64,000 nt of DNA from Bacteroidota bacterium (lineage in GTDB: Bacteria > Bacteroidota > Bacteroidia > Bacteroidales > Porphyromonadaceae). The position numbers and the translations under genes are program-made. The notes beneath the pieces were generated by a model. It had not been told where the DNA came from, ran no database searches, and worked only from the letters and a program-made list of their open reading frames with translations. The stretch lies in the NCBI GenBank assembly GCA_023389855.1, contig JAEWDZ010000008.1, positions 1 through 64,000 on the forward strand. Reading direction: 5' to 3'. Positions 45,661-54,669 of this stretch are shown piece after piece (position 1 is the first letter of the stretch; each line of letters opens with the position of its first letter).

Positions 45661-47376
45661 ATGAGACAAGGTGGACTAAGAAAATCGCTTTTTTCCCATA
45701 TTACAATCTTTTTTTTGTTGCAGATATCTGCTCTTTCGGTTTTGGCGACGGAAGCAGATACAACCTCTTTCTACGAAAAAAACAGTGCTGACCAGCTATA
45801 CCGCGCCGCTCTTTCGGAGCAACTATTAGGCCGCTATGGTAGAGCTTTGCGGTTGCTTCAAATGGGCTATGCGTTGTCTCCTTCGGCGGAGATCGCAGTG
45901 ACTATAGGTCAAGCGTTGCCCCAAGGCTACGAAACAATGCAAGCTTTTTGGTTAAAAAAAGCGTTTGATCTATCGCCATCTAATGGCGAATATGCCAAAT
46001 TGCTCTTTGCTCACTATGTGTCCAAGGGGCAAACGTCATCTGCAATAGAGGTATTAAATAAACATATAACGCTGAACTCCGAAAACTATGAGGCGCTGAT
46101 CTTGTTGGCTTCCGCTTATGCCGAACAAAAAGAGTTTGATAAAGCGATCAAAATATTAGATTCGTTCCCGGCAGAAGGACCCTCCGAGGTTCAGAACTAT
46201 CAAAAAGAGCAGTTGTTGCTTCAAATCCTCGCTTCCTCGGGTAGGACAGATATTGCCAAAAAAGTAATCTCAGCTAATGTGTCGCTAGAAGAGACAGATC
46301 CGCAAAAAGTTCTTTCGGTGGCAAGAAAATTATTATCAGTAGGGGCATATGACGATGCTTTGGATCTAATCAAAAAGAGCAAAGCTAGACGCACTCCTGA
46401 TGCCGATATGCTCGTTTTTGAAGCGGTATTGTACCTTAATAAAGGAGATAGAAAAGGAGCTATCGCTTCATTGAAAGAGTTGATATCTCTCAACGCTTTG
46501 TCTACAGAGGAAAAAACTGAGAGGGTGGTCAGCATTATTTCTCTGGACCAAACGGATAAGAACTCACTAGCAGAGTATCTACCCATCGTACAAGATTTAG
46601 CTCGTACCAACCCATCTTCTTATGACGCCCAAGAATTGCTTCTTTCCGTCTTGTACAGTGTCTCGCAAGAGCAGGCATACAATGATCAATTGAAGTTGAT
46701 GGTTGCTCGTTTCCCCGAGAAAGATAAACTTTACGAGGCTCTCATCGGACTCTATGTTACGGAAGGTCAATTAGAGCAAGCATGCAGAGTAGGTGAAGAA
46801 GGTCTTAGACGATGTCCGCAGAAACTTCGTATTTATCTTGTCTTAGGCGGTGTCGCTCAGTTACAGGGAGACGAAGAAAAAGCTTTAGCCTTGTGGCAGA
46901 AAGCGCTTACTTTACCCATAGTAAAAGAGAACGCAGAGGATGCTACCTTACGAGCGAGTATCTTGGCATCTATGGGCGACCTCTATTACGAGCGTAGGAA
47001 CGTTGATAAGGCCTTCGATCTATATGAAAATGCTCTTCGCTACAACCAGAATGATGCTATGATTTTAAATAATTATGCCTATTACTTAGGCCTCGAAGGA
47101 AAAAAGCTAAAACAGGCTCTCTCCATGGTCCAAAAAGCAAATGAAATAGCTGAAGACAATCCTACAATATTGGATACTTATGCCTATTTGCTAATGCTCA
47201 ATAAGGACTATGTCATGGCAGAGATATATATAAGGCGGGCAATAGAGCATGCAGATCCCCCAAAAGCAGCACTTTTCAGAAGATATGCAGATATCCTTGA
47301 AGTGCAAGGCAAAAAGAATGAGGCGATTATTCAGCGAGAAAAAGCTGATCGTCTGGAGCAGACTAATGGGAAATAA
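45661..47376 (+). CDS. Secreted or periplasmic TPR-repeat protein
   Basis: A 571-residue protein with an N-terminal signal segment (ITIFFLLQISALSVLA) and tetratricopeptide repeats along most of its length (for example YEALILLASAYAEQKEFDKAI near 135 and YERRNVDKAFDLYENALRYN near 440). Its position between dut and a DUF4292 lipoprotein is a common Bacteroidales arrangement, and TPR proteins here are thought to be periplasmic scaffolds, but the partner is unknown. It ends just before the DUF4292 gene. Function is otherwise unassigned. Confidence 0.82.
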   Translation: MRQGGLRKSLFSHITIFFLLQISALSVLATEADTTSFYEKNSADQLYRAALSEQLLGRYGRALRLLQMGYALSPSAEIAVTIGQALPQGYETMQAFWLKKAFDLSPSNGEYAKLLFAHYVSKGQTSSAIEVLNKHITLNSENYEALILLASAYAEQKEFDKAIKILDSFPAEGPSEVQNYQKEQLLLQILASSGRTDIAKKVISANVSLEETDPQKVLSVARKLLSVGAYDDALDLIKKSKARRTPDADMLVFEAVLYLNKGDRKGAIASLKELISLNALSTEEKTERVVSIISLDQTDKNSLAEYLPIVQDLARTNPSSYDAQELLLSVLYSVSQEQAYNDQLKLMVARFPEKDKLYEALIGLYVTEGQLEQACRVGEEGLRRCPQKLRIYLVLGGVAQLQGDEEKALALWQKALTLPIVKENAEDATLRASILASMGDLYYERRNVDKAFDLYENALRYNQNDAMILNNYAYYLGLEGKKLKQALSMVQKANEIAEDNPTILDTYAYLLMLNKDYVMAEIYIRRAIEHADPPKAALFRRYADILEVQGKKNEAIIQREKADRLEQTNGK

Positions 47377-47383
47377 CATTGCA

Positions 47384-48250
47384 ATGAACTCCATTAAATA
47401 TTATGTTTTTGTATTATTCGTAGCATCTTCGTTACTACTGAATGCATGTCAGATCAAGAAAAAAGTAGTTGATTCGAAGCCAGGGCGTGAAAGTATCGAT
47501 AGATCGAAACCCGATAAGGAGGTAAGAGACCAGTTCTTAGCGACTCTCCCTTTATCAAAGCCATTTCAGTGTACTGGTACCATAGAGATGGAAGCAAAAG
47601 GTCAAACGCTCAGTTCATCGCTACGCCTCTCTGTCTATCCATCGGAGGGCTTTATGCTATCCATACGCCCGATACCTCTTATGGAAGTTGCACGTATTTA
47701 TTGCTTTCCGACCGGTGTCCTCTTTGTAAATAAGATAGAAAAAACCTATGTGGAGAGTTCCTATCAGGCGTTGTCAGAAAATCTCAATGTTGACCTTTCT
47801 TACGACCTTATAGAACGCTTATTGTTTGGCTATATGCTCCCTTATGAGCAGCTGCTTGATGCTCCGCTAAATACGACGTTTTCGTTTACCGCTAAGCGCA
47901 CGCCATTTATTTTTACTTACTTATTGGATCCGGATATTTTTCGTCCTATGCGTTTATTCATTTCTCCGGAGCAAAGCCCCGATAATTTATTGAAGATGAC
48001 GTATGAGCGTTATACTGAAACAACTCTCGGTGGATACCCTCAAGAGATCTCACTAAGATATGACCCTCCAACGCCGAGGGCTTCACATCAGTATTCAGAA
48101 CCTTTTTCTATGCAGCTATCGCTTACACCAAAAGAGTCAACCCCATCTGTCATTAGGGAGATGATACAGCGCCCTTCCCTCTCCTCTTATCGAAGACTCT
48201 CTCTGTACGACCTGTTTTCGCTACTGGGTTCTTTTTCCTTCGTCGATTAG
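47384..48250 (+). CDS. DUF4292 lipoprotein
   Basis: Predicted outer-membrane-associated lipoprotein of 288 residues with a signal peptide (YYVFVLFVASSLLLNAC, lipobox LNAC). The mature part has LolA/LolB-like beta features (PFQCTGTIEMEAKGQ, LRLSVYPSEGFMLSIRP) of the DUF4292 family. Two starts are possible: 47384 (chosen, giving a clean signal) or 47366, which would overlap the TPR gene by 11 bases. No enzyme motif is seen. It is followed by an EnvC-like gene after 33 bases. Confidence 0.75.
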   Translation: MNSIKYYVFVLFVASSLLLNACQIKKKVVDSKPGRESIDRSKPDKEVRDQFLATLPLSKPFQCTGTIEMEAKGQTLSSSLRLSVYPSEGFMLSIRPIPLMEVARIYCFPTGVLFVNKIEKTYVESSYQALSENLNVDLSYDLIERLLFGYMLPYEQLLDAPLNTTFSFTAKRTPFIFTYLLDPDIFRPMRLFISPEQSPDNLLKMTYERYTETTLGGYPQEISLRYDPPTPRASHQYSEPFSMQLSLTPKESTPSVIREMIQRPSLSSYRRLSLYDLFSLLGSFSFVD

Positions 48251-48283
48251 TTGTTGGATTCTATCACCATCCTTTTGATATAA

Positions 48284-49543
48284 ATGCTTATGCGTTTTCT
48301 TAGATTCTTTTTCATTTTTGTTCTTCTTATTCTTTCTGCTGGGGTAGCCTTTTCTCAGGCGAAGTCGAAAAAGGTTTTAGAACTCGAGCGTCAACGCAAA
48401 AAGGCTCTTGAGCAAGTCGCTAAGACCGAACAAGAAATAAAAAATGTCAGAGCCAATAAAAGCAAGAAGCAGCGAGAAGAACAATTGCTGAAGAAGCAAG
48501 TCGCTCAGCGACAAAAAGCACTATCTATCTTAGATCTTGAGATCAAGGCCCTTTCACAGAGTATTGACTCTTTGGCGCTGCAAGAATTGCACCTTCGCAA
48601 TCAAGAAGAGATCCATAAGAAAAGCTATGAGCGTAGCTTGCTCGCCTTGCAAAAGCAAAAGAATAGTACGGATAAATTAGTTTTTATTTTATCGAGTAAA
48701 AACTTTGATCAGGGTATTCGTCGCTCACGATTTATCACCCAATATGCACGTGCCAATCAGCAGGCCGCAGAAGCTCTCCGAAGTACGCGTAATCAGATCT
48801 TAGCTACACAGCGATCGATAATCTTGCATAAGAAAGACAAGAGTTCTTTGCTAGCCGTGCGGGAAAAAGAAAAGAATAAACTCGAAGCCCAGCACAGAGC
48901 TACTGGTCAGGAACTTCTTACACTAAAAGGACAAGAAAAAAAACTACAGAAGCTACGAAATAAATACCAGCAGCAAGCCAATGCTCTCAATAAAAAGATA
49001 GAAGAACGCATTGCTTATGAAATCGCAGAGGCGGATCGTAAGGCTCGCGAAGCCAATAAAAAAGGTGGTAAAACTGAAAAGCGCGTCGCGGTGAATAAAG
49101 GTGGCTATGCCATGACCGCTGAGGAACGAAAGCTATCTGGAAGTTTTGCTGGAAATAAAGGCAACCTACTAGTCCCCGTGAATGGTCAGTACACGATAAT
49201 ATCACACTTTGGAGTTCAGCAACACAAGGCCGCCAGCAAAGTACAAACAAACAATGCGGGTATTGATATAAAAGTGCCTAAGGGAACACACGCAAGAGCG
49301 GTTTTTGATGGGGTCGTTACCAAGGTCTTTGTTTTACCTGGATACAATACTTCCATCATCATCCGCCACGGGAATTATTTGACGGTATATGCCAATCTTT
49401 CCTCCGTAAACGTATCCACCGGTCAGAAGGTAAAGACAGGACAGACTATCGGTGTCGTCGCTACTAACGAGGGAAATACGATATTGCACTTTCAACTCTG
49501 GTACGAACGTAATAAACAAAATCCAGAATTATGGATACGATAA
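48284..49543 (+). CDS. EnvC-like coiled-coil protein with degenerate LytM domain
   Basis: Secreted 419-residue protein with a signal peptide (FFFIFVLLILSAGVAFSQA), a long coiled coil (about 25-260) and a C-terminal LytM/M23 domain. The M23 metal ligands look degenerate: the usual HxGxD has NAGID, and the HxH is ILHFQ with one His lost. That pattern fits EnvC, which does not cut peptidoglycan but activates amidases in cell division. The coding end overlaps ribF by 13 bases. Non-catalytic activator is the best call. Confidence 0.85.
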   Translation: MLMRFLRFFFIFVLLILSAGVAFSQAKSKKVLELERQRKKALEQVAKTEQEIKNVRANKSKKQREEQLLKKQVAQRQKALSILDLEIKALSQSIDSLALQELHLRNQEEIHKKSYERSLLALQKQKNSTDKLVFILSSKNFDQGIRRSRFITQYARANQQAAEALRSTRNQILATQRSIILHKKDKSSLLAVREKEKNKLEAQHRATGQELLTLKGQEKKLQKLRNKYQQQANALNKKIEERIAYEIAEADRKAREANKKGGKTEKRVAVNKGGYAMTAEERKLSGSFAGNKGNLLVPVNGQYTIISHFGVQQHKAASKVQTNNAGIDIKVPKGTHARAVFDGVVTKVFVLPGYNTSIIIRHGNYLTVYANLSSVNVSTGQKVKTGQTIGVVATNEGNTILHFQLWYERNKQNPELWIR

Positions 49544-50508
49544 ATATCAGAAGAGACAAAACTGGAAAACTATCCCTATCCGAAAATGCCTTACTTCCTC
49601 AAGCTTTTGTAGCTACAATGGGAGTTTTTGACGGTTTTCACCGAGGTCATCAACACTTGATCGACAATGTCAAAAATGAGGCTGCAGTTCGAGCTCTCCC
49701 TTCCATGGCAATTACCTTTTTTGAGCCTCCTGTTGCAGTACTACGCCCTGATATAGAGTATCAACTTCTTAGCGATATTGAAGAAAAAAAATGCCTATTG
49801 GAGCGTTCCGGTATAGACTTTCTCTGCATATTGCATTTCGACAAAGAAATGTCGCAAATGGATAGTCGTACCTTTATTCAGGAGATCATTGCAGAACTTC
49901 TTCATGTAGCTGTTTTTGTCATAGGTTATGATCACCGATTCGGACGACCTATAGAAGGCGAAGGTATCGAAGAATATCGCAAATATGCTGCTAGTAAGGG
50001 GATGGAACTCATGCACATCAGCGAGGCGGTAGATGTAGAAGGCCTTCCTTACAGCAGTACTCGTGTACGCTCTTCCTTGCACAATGCTCAGTTGGATAAC
50101 GCCAACGCATTGTTGGGTCATCCATACATGATACAAGGATGCGTTGTTCGAGGTGATGGTATTGGTCGTCATTTTGGTTACCCTACCGCGAATCTCTCCT
50201 TTTCTAGTCGCTATAAGATGCTCCCAGTAGATGGGGTTTACGCGGTTGAAGTCGATATGGATGACAAGGAAATAAAAAAAGGAATGCTCTACATAGGAAA
50301 GAGACCTACTATTGCTAAGGGATTGGATCGAGTAACGGAAGTCAATATTTTTGATTATGATGGTGATCTATATGGTAAACATCTTAGATTATGGGTAAAG
50401 CACTTTATTCGAGCAGAGAAAAGCTTTTCTTCAAGCCAAGATTTGGTTCGTCAGTTAGCACTCGACAAAGAAGCTACGATAGCATACTTCCAAGAAAAAG
50501 AGAAATAA
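49531..50508 (+). CDS. ribF: Bifunctional riboflavin kinase/FAD synthetase
   Basis: Cytosolic enzyme converting riboflavin to FMN and FMN to FAD. The 325-residue protein has the N-terminal nucleotidyltransferase motif GVFDGFHRGHQHLI near residue 32 and GYDHRFG near 132, and the C-terminal flavokinase motif GDGIGRHFGYPTANL near 207. Length is normal. The start codon overlaps the EnvC-like gene by 13 bases, which suggests co-transcription with it. Confidence 0.95.
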   Translation: MDTINIRRDKTGKLSLSENALLPQAFVATMGVFDGFHRGHQHLIDNVKNEAAVRALPSMAITFFEPPVAVLRPDIEYQLLSDIEEKKCLLERSGIDFLCILHFDKEMSQMDSRTFIQEIIAELLHVAVFVIGYDHRFGRPIEGEGIEEYRKYAASKGMELMHISEAVDVEGLPYSSTRVRSSLHNAQLDNANALLGHPYMIQGCVVRGDGIGRHFGYPTANLSFSSRYKMLPVDGVYAVEVDMDDKEIKKGMLYIGKRPTIAKGLDRVTEVNIFDYDGDLYGKHLRLWVKHFIRAEKSFSSSQDLVRQLALDKEATIAYFQEKEK

Positions 50509-50525
50509 TTTGGAGAAAATAGTGA

Positions 50526-50552
50526 TTGTTATTCAAAAAAAAAGTATCTTTG
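50526..50552 (+). promoter_or_regulatory. Promoter of tRNA-Leu
   Basis: TATCTTTG (50545-50552) is a full -7 match; a TTG (50526-50528) precedes with a short 16-base spacer. The -7 box lies 68 bases before the mature tRNA. Confidence 0.5.
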
Positions 50553-50620
50553 CAGACGCGAGCCTCTAGAATATATAGATCGCAGCCTTGAATTAAGCAG
50601 CTACGCTTCTATGTATTTTA

Positions 50621-50704
50621 GCCCAGATGGCGGAATTGGTAGACGCGTCGGTCTCAAACACCGATGGGGTAAAACTCGTGCCGGTTCGATCCCGGCTCTG
50701 GGCA
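50621..50704 (+). tRNA. tRNA-Leu (anticodon CAA)
   Basis: A complete class II tRNA: acceptor GCCCAGA pairs with TCTGGGC, discriminator A, D-arm GGCGGAATTGGTAGACGC, anticodon stem TCGGT/ACCGA with loop CTCAAAC, giving anticodon CAA (reads UUG), a variable arm of the long leucine type, and T-arm GGTTCGATCC. CCA is not encoded. A strong terminator follows, so it is transcribed alone. Confidence 0.96.
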
Positions 50705-50710
50705 CGATAT

Positions 50711-50750
50711 CAGTCAAGATAGGTAGTGAACTATCTTGGCTGTTTTTTTT
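50711..50750 (+). terminator. Terminator of tRNA-Leu
   Basis: Twelve-base stem CAGTCAAGATAG / CTATCTTGGCTG (one G-T pair) with an 8-base loop, then eight T residues. A textbook Rho-independent terminator. Confidence 0.85.
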
Positions 50751-50996
50751 GTAATGAGGAATTCCGATTATGCTGTATCTTATATAATCTCCTTTTTCGA
50801 ATTGCTCGTAAGTATAGGTTATGTATGTAAGGGCAAACTAAAATCCTTCCTAAACAGATCTTTTCTGATAATAGCTGCAAAGATTGCTTTCATTGCATAG
50901 CACGCAGTACGACCCATTTTTTCTTTTAAAAGATAGTTTACCCTAGAGTTTTATTTGCTCTCGATGCGATTTTCGTTTTATTCATGAGTTTTTTTG

Positions 50997-51004
50997 TAAC
51001 TTTG
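50997..51004 (+). promoter_or_regulatory. -7 box of the DEAD-box helicase gene
   Basis: TAACTTTG, a full match to the consensus, about 53 bases before the ATG. The -33 element is weak. Confidence 0.4.
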
Positions 51005-51057
51005 AGTTACATAATAATGTCGCGATACGCTCCACTTAGAATTGATTTTATAGTAAT

Positions 51058-52335
51058 ATGTTTTTCGACGAGTTTGACCTAGATGATGAAGTGCTCGATG
51101 GTATTGAGAGCATGAACTTTATCGAAGCATCTCCCATACAGGAACTTGCGATCCCCCCTCTACTTGAAAAAAAAGATTTACTGGGTGTCGCTCAGACCGG
51201 TACAGGTAAGACAGCTGCTTATTTACTGCCGATCATTAATCGTATACACAGAGACGAATTTGCTGAAAGCCAATTGAAAGCTGTTGTCATCGTTCCAACG
51301 AGAGAATTGGCCCAGCAAATAGACCGTCAGATCCAGGGATTTGGCTATTTTGTAGGTGTATCGTCCATTGCTGTTTATGGCGGTACAGATGGTATCGTAT
51401 GGGAGCAACAAAAAAGGAGCATGCAGAGGGGAGTGGATATTATCGTGGCTACGCCCGGACGACTGATGGATCTGATTATCAATAAACAGGCTACAATCGA
51501 GGAGGCTTCCTATCTTGTTATAGATGAAGCTGACCGAATGCTTGAAATGGGCTTTTATGAAGATATTCTTGCTATACGCAAGCAAATGCCACCGCTATGT
51601 CAGATCGCCTTATTTTCTGCAACGATGCCCGAGAAAATAAAACGTCTTGCGGAGTCTCTACTCAAAGACCCAGTGAAAGTAGAAATTGCGATATCAAAGC
51701 CCAGAGAAAGCATTCTTCAGTGTGCATATATCTGCTACGAAGCACAGAAAAAAACTTTGCTCAAAGATTTTCTACTTCAGAGTGCCTCCAACAACAAGAA
51801 GGTTGTAGTTTTTGCCTCTTCTAAGAAAACTGTCCATAAGCTTTTCGAGCAACTGAAGAAAGAAAAAATGCCATTGGCAGTCATGCACTCAGACTTAGAT
51901 CAAAAAGAACGCGATGTCGTAATGCGGGATTTCAAAGCGGGTAACATTGCCATTCTGCTAGCGACAGATATTGTCGCTAGAGGTATTGATATTGATGATA
52001 TCGATGTCGTGATCAATTACGACTTGCCGAGAGACTTCGAGGATTATGTACATCGTATCGGGCGTACAGCGCGAGGAACTGATGGTAATGGTCTTGCAAT
52101 ATCTCTTGTTACGGACAAGGAGTGCTCAGCGTTCGATAAGTTACAAACCGCCTTGAAAACGACAATCTCTACTCTTCCTCTACCAGTTGCCTTGGGGGAT
52201 GGCCCTGAGTACCACTATACCCCTCACAAGAAAAAAGATAAGAAAAGAGGGAATAAAGCAAAAAAAAGAGAGCCACATAAGACCCCTCAGGGAAAAAAGA
52301 AAAAGATTAAAAAGGAAAAGCCTATTAGAAGATAA
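51058..52335 (+). CDS. DEAD-box ATP-dependent RNA helicase (RhlE-type)
   Basis: Cytosolic RNA helicase for ribosome assembly or RNA decay. The 425-residue protein has the Q motif (FIEASPIQELAIP), motif I AQTGTGKTAAY near residue 46, Ia PTRELAQQI, Ib TPGRLMDLI, II DEADRMLEMGF, III SATMPE, and VI HRIGRTARG near 341, then a Lys-rich tail (from about 385) typical of RhlE-like cold-adapted helicases. The start ATG follows a long AT-rich leader. Confidence 0.93.
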   Translation: MFFDEFDLDDEVLDGIESMNFIEASPIQELAIPPLLEKKDLLGVAQTGTGKTAAYLLPIINRIHRDEFAESQLKAVVIVPTRELAQQIDRQIQGFGYFVGVSSIAVYGGTDGIVWEQQKRSMQRGVDIIVATPGRLMDLIINKQATIEEASYLVIDEADRMLEMGFYEDILAIRKQMPPLCQIALFSATMPEKIKRLAESLLKDPVKVEIAISKPRESILQCAYICYEAQKKTLLKDFLLQSASNNKKVVVFASSKKTVHKLFEQLKKEKMPLAVMHSDLDQKERDVVMRDFKAGNIAILLATDIVARGIDIDDIDVVINYDLPRDFEDYVHRIGRTARGTDGNGLAISLVTDKECSAFDKLQTALKTTISTLPLPVALGDGPEYHYTPHKKKDKKRGNKAKKREPHKTPQGKKKKIKKEKPIRR

Positions 52336-52343
52336 AGATTTAG

Positions 52344-52351
52344 TAACTTTG
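52344..52351 (+). promoter_or_regulatory. -7 box of the arginine decarboxylase gene
   Basis: TAACTTTG just after the helicase stop and about 70 bases before the decarboxylase ATG. No clear -33 TTTG at the expected distance. Confidence 0.4.
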
Positions 52352-52422
52352 CAATTGCAAAATAGAAAACACTCTTATCAAATAGATAGATAGTTAGTTT
52401 AAGCTTATTGAGATTTTTCAAA

Positions 52423-52971
52423 ATGACCAATTTGTACGGAAACCTTATACCCAATACTTTTTTTATTACAAAAGGTAGTGGTGAGTCAGATTTAGAGTTA
52501 CATGCAGGTAGCTATCACATGGCCCTCTACGATGCGGGTATCTCAGACTATAATATTATGACGTATAGTTCGGTGATTCCCGCTACGGCACATTTGGCCT
52601 CTATGGACGAAATAGATATGCCGCCATTTGGCAGTGAGATGAAGACGATCATGAGTGTAAGTCACGGATATCAGGATGAGTTTGTCTCTGCTGGTATCGT
52701 CTACGCTTGGATGTATAAGGATGAAAACTTCGACGAAAAAGTCGGAGGTCTCGTTTGCGAAGTAAATGGCAGATACCGTATCGAAGAACTAGAGTCTAGA
52801 TTGATCCGCGTGATCAATGATCTTCATCTGAAAACCTATAGCCAATACTATCTTGGGGAACTCAATTTTATTACAGAGGGTATTACCATTACCAAGCGTT
52901 ATGGTACAGCGTTGGCTTCTCTATGCTTTGTAGACTTTTTGGCCCCTCCCTCACCTATGCCTCAGGAGTAG
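52423..52971 (+). CDS. pdaD: Pyruvoyl-dependent arginine decarboxylase
   Basis: Makes agmatine from arginine, consuming a proton; in this lifestyle it may aid acid tolerance or polyamine synthesis. The 182-residue proenzyme self-cleaves at a Ser-Ser site to produce the pyruvoyl group; YSSVIP near residue 49 fits. The start at 52423 (ATG, NLYGNLIPNTFFITKGSGES) is preferred to an upstream TTG in frame. KGSGES, SVSHGYQDEF and TEGITITKRYGTALASL segments match the PvlArgDC family. No transporter for arginine/agmatine is adjacent. Confidence 0.9.
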   Translation: MTNLYGNLIPNTFFITKGSGESDLELHAGSYHMALYDAGISDYNIMTYSSVIPATAHLASMDEIDMPPFGSEMKTIMSVSHGYQDEFVSAGIVYAWMYKDENFDEKVGGLVCEVNGRYRIEELESRLIRVINDLHLKTYSQYYLGELNFITEGITITKRYGTALASLCFVDFLAPPSPMPQE

Positions 52972-53100
52972 TCGAAGTTACCTTTCCTATATTTTAATTG
53001 AGATGGTTTATAGGTAAAATATTTACATGCTCTCTCCAATAAGGGAAGAGTATGTTTTTTTTTGTGGCAGCACTTCTTGCTGAATCTTATTTGCTTGGCT

Positions 53101-54603
53101 ATGGATACGACACTACTAATGATTTTTGCTTCTTTACTGATATTTGTAGCTATCCTTATGGGAAAAGTTGGAGCAAAATTTGGAATACCTACTTTGTTGC
53201 TCTTTCTCTTCACAGGAATGCTTTTTGGTACTGATGGCCTAGGGTATGATTTCCAAAACGATCATTTGGTGCAAAAAATAGGCATGGTGGCTCTTTCTAT
53301 CATCCTTTTTACGGGAGGCATGGATACTCAAATCGCTGTGATAAAAAAAGTGGCTTTGCCTGGTATCCTTTTATCTACTGTGGGTGTGCTGCTTACGACT
53401 TTGTTTACTGGCTTTTTTATTTACTATTATTCAGGAAGTTCTTTTCTTTCCCTTGCTTTTTCGTTTCCATTTTCTTTACTATTGGCTGCAACCATGAGTA
53501 GTACGGATTCCGCCTCTGTATTCGGTATACTTCGCAGTCAGCGAATACACCTTAAAGAAAATCTCAAACCGATGCTCGAACTGGAGAGTGGAAGCAATGA
53601 CCCTATGGCCTATATGCTTACAATTATTTTGATCGACTATTTGTTGCAAGGTAATATCTCCGTAGCCTATCTATTCAAGTCTTTTTTATTGCAGTTTATC
53701 CTTGGAGCTTTCTTAGGTTGGCTCTTTGGTAAACTGGCTACGCTTATCATCAATAAAACTAATATCCCCAATACTACATTGTACCCAATATTATTGCTAA
53801 GTATTGTCTTTTTTTCTTTTGGTGTAAGTCAGTGGCTTGGTGGTAATGCCTATCTCACTGCTTATATCGCAGGCCTCACCGTAGGCAACCTACATATAGT
53901 ACATCGTGGTATTATCAACCGTTTTTTTGATGGTATTACTTGGCTTCTACAGATTATTTTATTTATTTTACTGGGACTACTTGTCAATCCGGCAGAAATG
54001 ATTCGATTGGCTCCCCTTTCTATACCTGTAGGTCTCTTTATCATGTTTTTAGCGCGTCCTCTGGCCTGCTTTATGTCACTCTCTTTTGTGAGGAAACTCT
54101 CTCTCAAGGCTAGATTTTTTGTTAGTTGGGTCGGTCTGCGTGGTGCTGCACCGATTCTTTTCGCTACTTATCCCGTCGTTCGTCATGTGATGGAAGGTTC
54201 GATTATCTTTAATGTTGTTTTCTTTGTCACACTCTTTTCCTTGTTGATTCAAGGAATGACGATTACCCCATTTGCTAAGAGACTTCGCCTAGCGACCCCC
54301 GCACCCCCCGAGGGTAGTTTTGTCGGCGTGGAGTTACCCGAAGAAACAGGTGCTAATATGGAAGAGCGGAAAGTTACTGCAGAGATGCTGAAAAGTGGTG
54401 CGCGAATGAAAAACTTACAGCTTACCGAGAAAGAACTTGTTATACTGATCCGGCGTAAAAACCGTTTCATAGTGCCTAAAGGCCATTTATTACTACACGA
54501 AGGAGATATATTATTAGTTGTTTCTCAAGTCGAGTCTGGCGATAGCCCGAAAGATGAAACCAATCTTTTTAATAGTATTCGCAGTAAAATATATAAAACG
54601 TAA
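53101..54603 (+). CDS. cvrA: CvrA/NhaP2-type K+(Na+)/H+ antiporter
   Basis: CPA1 monovalent cation/proton antiporter of 500 residues with 12 predicted membrane helices (from about 5 to 380), the conserved helix motif LESGSNDPMAYML near residue 165 with the exchange Asp, and a C-terminal RCK_C-like cytosolic domain (from about 435, VTAEMLKSGARMKNLQL) that would bind a nucleotide. The ATG at 53101 is preferred because the longer frame begins with a GTG in a run of T residues and lacks the family start. It stands alone on the plus strand. Ion choice is not settled by sequence. Confidence 0.88.
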   Translation: MDTTLLMIFASLLIFVAILMGKVGAKFGIPTLLLFLFTGMLFGTDGLGYDFQNDHLVQKIGMVALSIILFTGGMDTQIAVIKKVALPGILLSTVGVLLTTLFTGFFIYYYSGSSFLSLAFSFPFSLLLAATMSSTDSASVFGILRSQRIHLKENLKPMLELESGSNDPMAYMLTIILIDYLLQGNISVAYLFKSFLLQFILGAFLGWLFGKLATLIINKTNIPNTTLYPILLLSIVFFSFGVSQWLGGNAYLTAYIAGLTVGNLHIVHRGIINRFFDGITWLLQIILFILLGLLVNPAEMIRLAPLSIPVGLFIMFLARPLACFMSLSFVRKLSLKARFFVSWVGLRGAAPILFATYPVVRHVMEGSIIFNVVFFVTLFSLLIQGMTITPFAKRLRLATPAPPEGSFVGVELPEETGANMEERKVTAEMLKSGARMKNLQLTEKELVILIRRKNRFIVPKGHLLLHEGDILLVVSQVESGDSPKDETNLFNSIRSKIYKT

Positions 54604-54627
54604 CGATTATTTATTTTCTATGAGTTA

Positions 54628-54658
54628 TTGTTCAGGTATAAATAATTGACTATCTTTG
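54628..54658 (+). promoter_or_regulatory. Promoter of the polyprenyl synthase gene
   Basis: TTG (54628-54630), 20-base spacer, TATCTTTG (54651-54658), a full consensus match. The ATG at 54670 is only 11 bases past the -7 box, so the mRNA would be nearly leaderless. Confidence 0.65.
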
Positions 54659-54669
54659 TACATAAAGAT

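Larger units (their letters stand above)
50705..51057. other. Region between tRNA-Leu and the DEAD-box gene
   Basis: No gene. It holds the tRNA terminator (50711-50750) and the DEAD-box gene -7 box near its right end. The middle is AT-rich without clear structure. Confidence 0.6.

Noticed and set aside
52408..52422. TTG start for the arginine decarboxylase
   Set aside because: The ATG at 52423 begins exactly at the family start (NLYGNLIPN) and the TTG would be the rarer choice.
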